Shown here: piece after piece, positions 5,595 through 8,852 of the stretch | How positions within the stretch are numbered: position 1 is the first letter of the stretch | Layout: every line of letters begins with the position of its first letter | Origin: Caulobacteraceae bacterium | GTDB taxonomy: Bacteria > Pseudomonadota > Alphaproteobacteria > Caulobacterales > Caulobacteraceae | NCBI GenBank assembly: GCA_947479185.1 | Contig: CANJYY010000086.1 | Location: 1-8,852 of the forward strand | Length of the DNA: 8,852 bases | Reading direction: 5' to 3' | Position numbers and translations under genes: made by a program | Notes under the pieces: generated by a model | Told to the model about the DNA's origin: nothing | The model's database searches: none | What the model saw: the letters and a program-made list of their open reading frames with translations, nothing else

Positions 5595-6137
5595 CTAGTT
5601 GGTGGTTCCCTGGTTGGGATAGAAGACGCCGCGCACGCGCCCGGACTTGTTGCGGCCGGTGACGCTCGACGACATCTGCGCCTGACCGGTGCGGGTGTTG
5701 ATGATCAGACGGTCGCCGCGCACGACGCTCTTGCCCTGCACCACGATGACGTTGCCCGACAGGGTGATCGTCTCGCCGGTGAAGCTGTAGACCGCCCCGT
5801 CGGCGCGCACGGTGCGTTCCGGCGTCACGAAATAGACCTGGCCCTCGGCTTCCATCCGGTCATTGCCGGTGCAGCCGTCGCCCTTCTTCGCGGCGATCAT
5901 GCGCACGGTGTCCGCGCGCAGTCGCGTCCGGCCCTGCAGGGCCTCTACCGCGCCGCTCCAGGTCGACAGGCACTGACTCTGGATGACTTCCGAAGAGTCG
6001 GCCGTGATGTCGATCGGCGCGCGTGGATCGAGCTGCGCCAAGGCGCCGCCCGCTCCGAACAGCACGCTGGCGGCGGCGATGCCCGCCCACTGAAATTTTC
6101 TAACCGCGCTCTGCATGCGCGCTCCCGACCTGTTCAT
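5595..6137 (-). CDS. lptA: LPS transport periplasmic protein LptA
   Basis: A periplasmic OstA-domain protein whose beta-jellyroll units form the bridge carrying lipopolysaccharide from LptC to LptD. The first ATG gives 180 residues. A second in-frame ATG at 6116 (residue 8) has GGGAG five bases upstream and begins a clean signal peptide, MQSAVRKFQWAGIAAASVLFGAGGALA, with probable cleavage after ALA (34). This second start is therefore the better candidate. The OstA domain (about 41-155) shows IDITADSSEVIQ, MEAEGQVYFVTPERTVRADGAVYSFTGETITLSGNVIVVQGKSVVRGDRLIIN, the repeated pattern of the family. The two cysteines of the mature protein (C56, C89) could form a disulfide; E. coli LptA is not known for one. 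It lies between lptC (8 or 29 bases) and lptB (0 bases). Confidence 0.93.
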   Translation of the reverse strand: MNRSGARMQSAVRKFQWAGIAAASVLFGAGGALAQLDPRAPIDITADSSEVIQSQCLSTWSGAVEALQGRTRLRADTVRMIAAKKGDGCTGNDRMEAEGQVYFVTPERTVRADGAVYSFTGETITLSGNVIVVQGKSVVRGDRLIINTRTGQAQMSSSVTGRNKSGRVRGVFYPNQGTTN

Positions 6138-6145
6138 GACCCGTC

Positions 6146-6769
6146 TTATTCCGGATTGACGCGCGTGCGAACCCTGCCTCGGAACTCGATGCGGTCGCCC
6201 TTGTCTTTAACACTGTAGGAATCGGCCGAAACCTGGCCGACGGGGCCGTCGCCCTCGATGCCCTTCTGGCCCACCGCCGTGCCCGTACGGGTGTCGATGG
6301 TGATGTCGTTCGAGGCGATCTTGTTGCCCAGCCCGTCGTCGATACGCACCTCGCCGGTCAGCCGCAGCAGCCGGGTCTGTTCGTCATAGACGCCTTCGCG
6401 GGCCATCAGGCGGCGCGGCGTGGCCGTTTCGGCCCCGACCACCATGATCGGCTCGACCAGGGTGACCCGGTTCGGCTCGCGTTCGTCACGGGCGGCTTCC
6501 CGCGCGCCGATGAGGAAGCTGCGGCCGTCCTCGACCCGGCCCTGGAAGCGGGCGCCGACCATGCGGATGATCGGATCGTCACCCTTCACGGGATGCGGGG
6601 CCTTTACGGCGCTGATGGTGACGAGGGTCGCCAGCCCGAGGGCGATCGCCGCCATGGCGGCGGGCAGGGCGCGGCGCAGCAGGGTGATCAGCGACAGCCG
6701 TTGCTCCCACCGCGCGAAGGCGGCGTCGCGATCGACCGGCGTTGTCACGGATTGCGGCGTCGCGGTCAT
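6146..6769 (-). CDS. lptC: LPS export inner-membrane anchor LptC
   Basis: A 207-residue bitopic protein that receives lipopolysaccharide from LptBFG and passes it to LptA. A cytoplasmic arm (1-33) contains the RWEQRLSLITLLRRALP run. One membrane helix follows at about 35-55 (AAMAAIALGLATLVTISAV). The periplasmic LptC/OstA-like domain is at about 65-205, with PIIRMVGARFQGRVEDGRSFLIGAREA, ATPRRLMAREGVYDEQTRLLRLTGEVRIDDGLGNKIASNDITID and a C-terminal strand RIEFRGRVRTR. The family diverges strongly in sequence, so the call rests partly on position between rnd and lptA-lptB. Seven bases separate it from the rnd stop codon. Confidence 0.92.
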   Translation of the reverse strand: MTATPQSVTTPVDRDAAFARWEQRLSLITLLRRALPAAMAAIALGLATLVTISAVKAPHPVKGDDPIIRMVGARFQGRVEDGRSFLIGAREAARDEREPNRVTLVEPIMVVGAETATPRRLMAREGVYDEQTRLLRLTGEVRIDDGLGNKIASNDITIDTRTGTAVGQKGIEGDGPVGQVSADSYSVKDKGDRIEFRGRVRTRVNPE

Positions 6770-6776
6770 GGCCGGC

Positions 6777-7394
6777 TCAGCTGTGGGCGAAGATGTCGAC
6801 GTCCTCCCAGCCGGCGAGGTCGAGCCGCGCGCGTTGGGGCAGGAAGTCGAAACAGGCCTTGGCCAGATCCGCGCGGCCCTCGCGGTCGAGCATCATCTGC
6901 AGGCGGTTCATCACCCCGTGCAGATAAAGGACGTCGGAGGCGGCGTAGGCCAGCTGTTCGGGAGAAAGCACCGCGGCGCCCCAGTCGGAGCTCTGCTGCG
7001 CCTTTGAGAGGTCGACGCCCAGCAGTTCCTTGACCACGTCCTTCAGGCCATGGCGGTCGGTGTAGGTGCGGGCGAGCTTGGAGGCGATCTTGGTGCACCA
7101 GACGGGGGTGGTGGTGATCTTCAGATGCTGCTCGAACATGGCGATATCGAAGCGGCCGAAGTGAAAGATCTTCAGCACCGCCGGATCGGTCAGCAGGGCC
7201 TTGAGGTTGGGGCAGTCATAGATCGGGCGGTTCAGCCGCACGACATGGGCGTTGCCGTCGCCGGCCGAGATCTGCACCACGCACAGCGGGTCGCGCTGAA
7301 GGCTCAGCCCCATGGTTTCCGAATCAATGGCGACCGACGTGACGCCCGCGAACAGACCCGCGGGGATGTCGCCTTCATGCAGGGTGTTGGCCAA
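6777..7394 (-). CDS. rnd: Short RNase D-like 3'-5' exonuclease
   Basis: A 205-residue DEDDy exonuclease expected to trim the 3' ends of structured RNAs such as tRNA precursors. Motif I is AIDSETMGL, with D24 and E26; motif II is FHFGRFDIAMF, with D83; motif III is LAYAASDVLYLHGVM, with Y150 and D154. All four metal ligands and the tyrosine are present. It is only the catalytic domain: the HRDC domains that bring E. coli RNase D to about 375 residues are absent, as is usual for this alphaproteobacterial form. The start is TTG, chosen because the N-terminal HEGDIP block fits the family and no other in-frame start lies near; GGAG lies 10 bases upstream. It is the first gene of the rnd-lptC-lptA-lptB run and lies downstream of a tRNA gene on the same strand. 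Confidence 0.9.
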   Translation of the reverse strand: MANTLHEGDIPAGLFAGVTSVAIDSETMGLSLQRDPLCVVQISAGDGNAHVVRLNRPIYDCPNLKALLTDPAVLKIFHFGRFDIAMFEQHLKITTTPVWCTKIASKLARTYTDRHGLKDVVKELLGVDLSKAQQSSDWGAAVLSPEQLAYAASDVLYLHGVMNRLQMMLDREGRADLAKACFDFLPQRARLDLAGWEDVDIFAHS

Positions 7395-7431
7395 GGGTCG
7401 TTTGCTCCGTCGCGGCTGCCGCCGGGTCTAA

Positions 7432-7460
7432 CATATAGAGAGGCGCCCTGGCGCCGTCAG
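7432..7460 (-). promoter_or_regulatory. Probable promoter of the rnd-lptCAB operon
   Basis: On the - strand CTGACG (7460-7455) and TATATG (7437-7432) are separated by 17 bases. This is a good housekeeping-type promoter for an alphaproteobacterium, where TTGACG-like -35 boxes are common. Transcription would start near 7425, leaving a leader of about 30 bases that contains the GGAG before the TTG start of rnd. The spacer carries a GGCGCC-CT-GGCGCC inverted repeat (7442-7455), which could be an operator or only GC-rich chance. Confidence 0.55.
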
Positions 7461-7535
7461 TATTCGTCTGGGGGGCTTTCGCCCGCCGGCCGCGCGGTCG
7501 GTAGTCCGGCGTCACAACGAATATCTGAAGAAGGG

Positions 7536-7622
<87 letters not shown>

Positions 7623-7700
7623 TCGCATACCTTTCCGGAACCCCGGATCAGCGCGAAGGCGAGCCTCATAGGGCGCCGTCATGATGCGGTCAATGGCGCG

Positions 7701-7729
7701 TTGCGCATGAACCGCGCGTCGTCTATCCG
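7701..7729 (+). promoter_or_regulatory. Weak promoter candidate for the NDUFA9-like gene
   Basis: TTGCGC (7701-7706) and TATCCG (7724-7729) are separated by exactly 17 bases and lie 31 bases upstream of the preferred ATG. Each box matches only three of six consensus bases, so this is a position-based suggestion. Confidence 0.25.
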
Positions 7730-7760
7730 GGCGCTATCGTACAAGGGAAAAGGCGCCGTC

Positions 7761-8726
7761 ATGCGTGGGCTCGTCACCGTCTTCGGAGGAACCGGCTTTG
7801 TCGGCCGGCAGGTCGTTCGGTCGCTGGCCAAACAGGGCTGGCGCGTTCGCGTCGCCGCCCGCAACGTCGGCCGGGGCTACCGGCTGCGGATGCTGGGCGA
7901 TGTCGGCCAGATCGAGGTGGTCCAGGCCAATGTCCGCAATCCCGACTCCGTGGCGCGCGCGCTGGACGGGGCCGAGGCCTGCGTGAACCTCGTCGGCGTG
8001 CTCTACGAGAGCGGCCGCCAGGGCTTCCAGGCGATGCATGCGGCCGGCGCCAAGGCCATCGCCGAGGCCGCCGCCGCCCGGGGCGTCACCCGGTTCGTCC
8101 AGATGTCCGCCCTCGGCGCCGATGCGGCGTCAGCGGCGCAGTACGCCCGCACCAAGGCCGAGGGTGAAGCCGCCGTGCGCGCCGCCATCCCCTCGGCCGT
8201 GATCCTGCGCCCGTCGGTGGTGTTCGGTCCGGAAGACGATTTCTTCAACCGCTTCGCCGCCATGGCCGGCGTCAGCCCGGCCCTTCCGCTGCCCGGCGGC
8301 GGCGCGACCCGTTTCCAGCCGGTCTATGTCGGCGACGTCGCCGCGGCCGTGGCGAAGGCGATCAGTGATCCTGCCTGCGCCGGCCACACCTACGAACTCG
8401 GCGGCCCGGGTGTGTTCACCTTCCGCGAGCTGATGGACTTCGTCCTGCGCGAGATCGGCAAGAACCGCATCCTGGCCCCGCTGCCCTGGCCGGTCGCCGG
8501 CCTGATCGGCAAGGTCGCGGCGCTGACGGCCATCGTCGGCATCCCGCCGGTGCTGACCAGCGACCAGGTCGAGCTGCTGCGCAGTGACAATGTCGTCAGC
8601 GACGGCGCCGAAGGGCTGGACGCCCTCGGCATCACGCCGCGCAGCGTCGAGGCGATCGCCCCGACCTACCTCTATCGCTATCGCAAGGGCGGCCAGTACG
8701 CGGCGGCGCCTGAAGGGGCCTTTTAG
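7761..8726 (+). CDS. NDUFA9-like NAD(P)-binding complex I subunit
   Basis: A 321-residue protein of the atypical extended short-chain dehydrogenase group that includes NDUFA9, an accessory subunit of respiratory complex I in alphaproteobacteria and mitochondria, where it binds NADPH. The N-terminal Rossmann fold shows VTVFGGTGFVGRQVVRSLAKQGWRVRVAARN, with glycine motif GGTGFVG at 9-15. CVNLVGVLYE is at about 74-83 and RFVQMSALGA at about 111-120. YARTK (128-132) fits Y-x-x-x-K. The block ILRPSVVFGPEDDFFNRFA follows, then GGGATRFQPVYVGDVAAAV. The ATG at 7761 is preferred over an upstream TTG (7701) or ATG (7707), because AAGGGAAAAGG lies just before it and the Rossmann motif then starts at the normal distance. 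It is divergent from the tRNA gene. Other complex I genes are not in the window, so whether it is an assembled subunit or a related oxidoreductase is open. Confidence 0.9.
   Translation: MRGLVTVFGGTGFVGRQVVRSLAKQGWRVRVAARNVGRGYRLRMLGDVGQIEVVQANVRNPDSVARALDGAEACVNLVGVLYESGRQGFQAMHAAGAKAIAEAAAARGVTRFVQMSALGADAASAAQYARTKAEGEAAVRAAIPSAVILRPSVVFGPEDDFFNRFAAMAGVSPALPLPGGGATRFQPVYVGDVAAAVAKAISDPACAGHTYELGGPGVFTFRELMDFVLREIGKNRILAPLPWPVAGLIGKVAALTAIVGIPPVLTSDQVELLRSDNVVSDGAEGLDALGITPRSVEAIAPTYLYRYRKGGQYAAAPEGAF
8705..8724 (+). terminator. Possible intrinsic terminator overlapping the end of the NDUFA9-like gene
   Basis: GGCGCC (8705-8710) pairs with GGGGCC (8715-8720), with one G-G mismatch and a TGAA loop. 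TTTT (8721-8724) follows, the only T-run after a stem near this gene. The stem lies in the last coding codons and the T-run leads into the TAG stop. The stem is short, so this is tentative. Confidence 0.35.
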
Positions 8727-8745
8727 CGACTGACGGAATGCAGAC

Positions 8746-8822
8746 GGGGACATGTACTTCAGGACGTGTCCCCCGCCGCCTTCGAACCTGATGGGGACGC
8801 CTGCCAAGAGGTGCATGTCCCC
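8746..8822. repeat. REP-like palindromic doublet with GGGGAC/GTCCCC arms
   Basis: Four related arms lie in 77 bases: GGGGACATGT (8746-8755), ACGTGTCCCC (8764-8773), GGGGACGCCTG (8793-8803) and GCATGTCCCC (8813-8822). The first two form a 10-bp hairpin with one G-U pair and an 8-base loop. The third and fourth form a second, less perfect hairpin through GGGGAC/GTCCCC. Alternatively the outermost arms (8746-8760 with 8808-8822) pair over 15 bases with two G-U pairs, giving one large cruciform. The element is intergenic, 19 bases after the NDUFA9-like stop. This arrangement resembles REP doublets mobilised by REP-associated tyrosine transposases (RAYT); no transposase is in the window. Confidence 0.6.
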
Positions 8823-8852
8823 GGCTGTGGCTACGCCAGATAGATCCACCCC

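Noticed and set aside
3555..6218. An 887-codon open frame on the + strand across rpoN, lptB and lptA
   Set aside because: It is antisense to three clearly recognisable genes, shows no known domain, and is rich in the Ala, Gly, Asp, Val, Leu and Gln codons that arise opposite GC-rich genes. Long antisense frames are common at this GC content.
8130..8849. A 239-codon open frame on the - strand opposite the NDUFA9-like gene
   Set aside because: It is antisense to a recognisable Rossmann-fold protein and its N-terminal part would be translated from the REP-like palindrome.

Overview
The window looks like a chromosomal core region of an alphaproteobacterium of the Caulobacterales, most likely Brevundimonas or a close relative. 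This is inferred from the high GC content, the order of the genes (rnd, lptC, lptA, lptB, rpoN, exoD, hpf, ptsN), the presence of a DUF1150 gene next to a small heat-shock gene, and the protein sequences. No database search was possible. Nothing here looks like a defence island, a prophage or an undescribed multi-gene system. The unusual signals are in the non-coding DNA.

Left part (1-1306, + strand): the 3' end of an unrecognised gene, then a two-gene heat-shock unit consisting of an IbpA-type Hsp20 chaperone and a DUF1150 protein. Both ribosome binding sites of this unit lie in short potential hairpins. A long stem-loop at 1283-1319 separates it from the leftward genes.

Middle (1345-7394, - strand): eight genes read leftward. 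rnd, lptC, lptA and lptB are packed with gaps of 0-8 bases (29 bases for the internal lptA start) and probably share one promoter at 7432-7460. They encode a short RNase D and the inner-membrane, periplasmic and ATPase parts of the lipopolysaccharide export machine. After a 120-base gap follow rpoN (sigma-54), exoD, hpf (long ribosome hibernation factor) and ptsN (EIIA-Ntr). rpoN, hpf and ptsN are a classic proteobacterial neighbourhood linking nitrogen and envelope physiology. Here an ExoD-family membrane protein sits between rpoN and hpf.

Right part (7536-8852): tRNA-Leu(CAG) on the - strand with an encoded CCA end, then a divergent gene for an NDUFA9-like NAD(P)-binding protein of complex I. 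The last 100 bases hold an imperfect palindrome built from four related GGGGAC/GTCCCC arms. It resembles a REP-type repeat doublet and is the most unusual element in the window.
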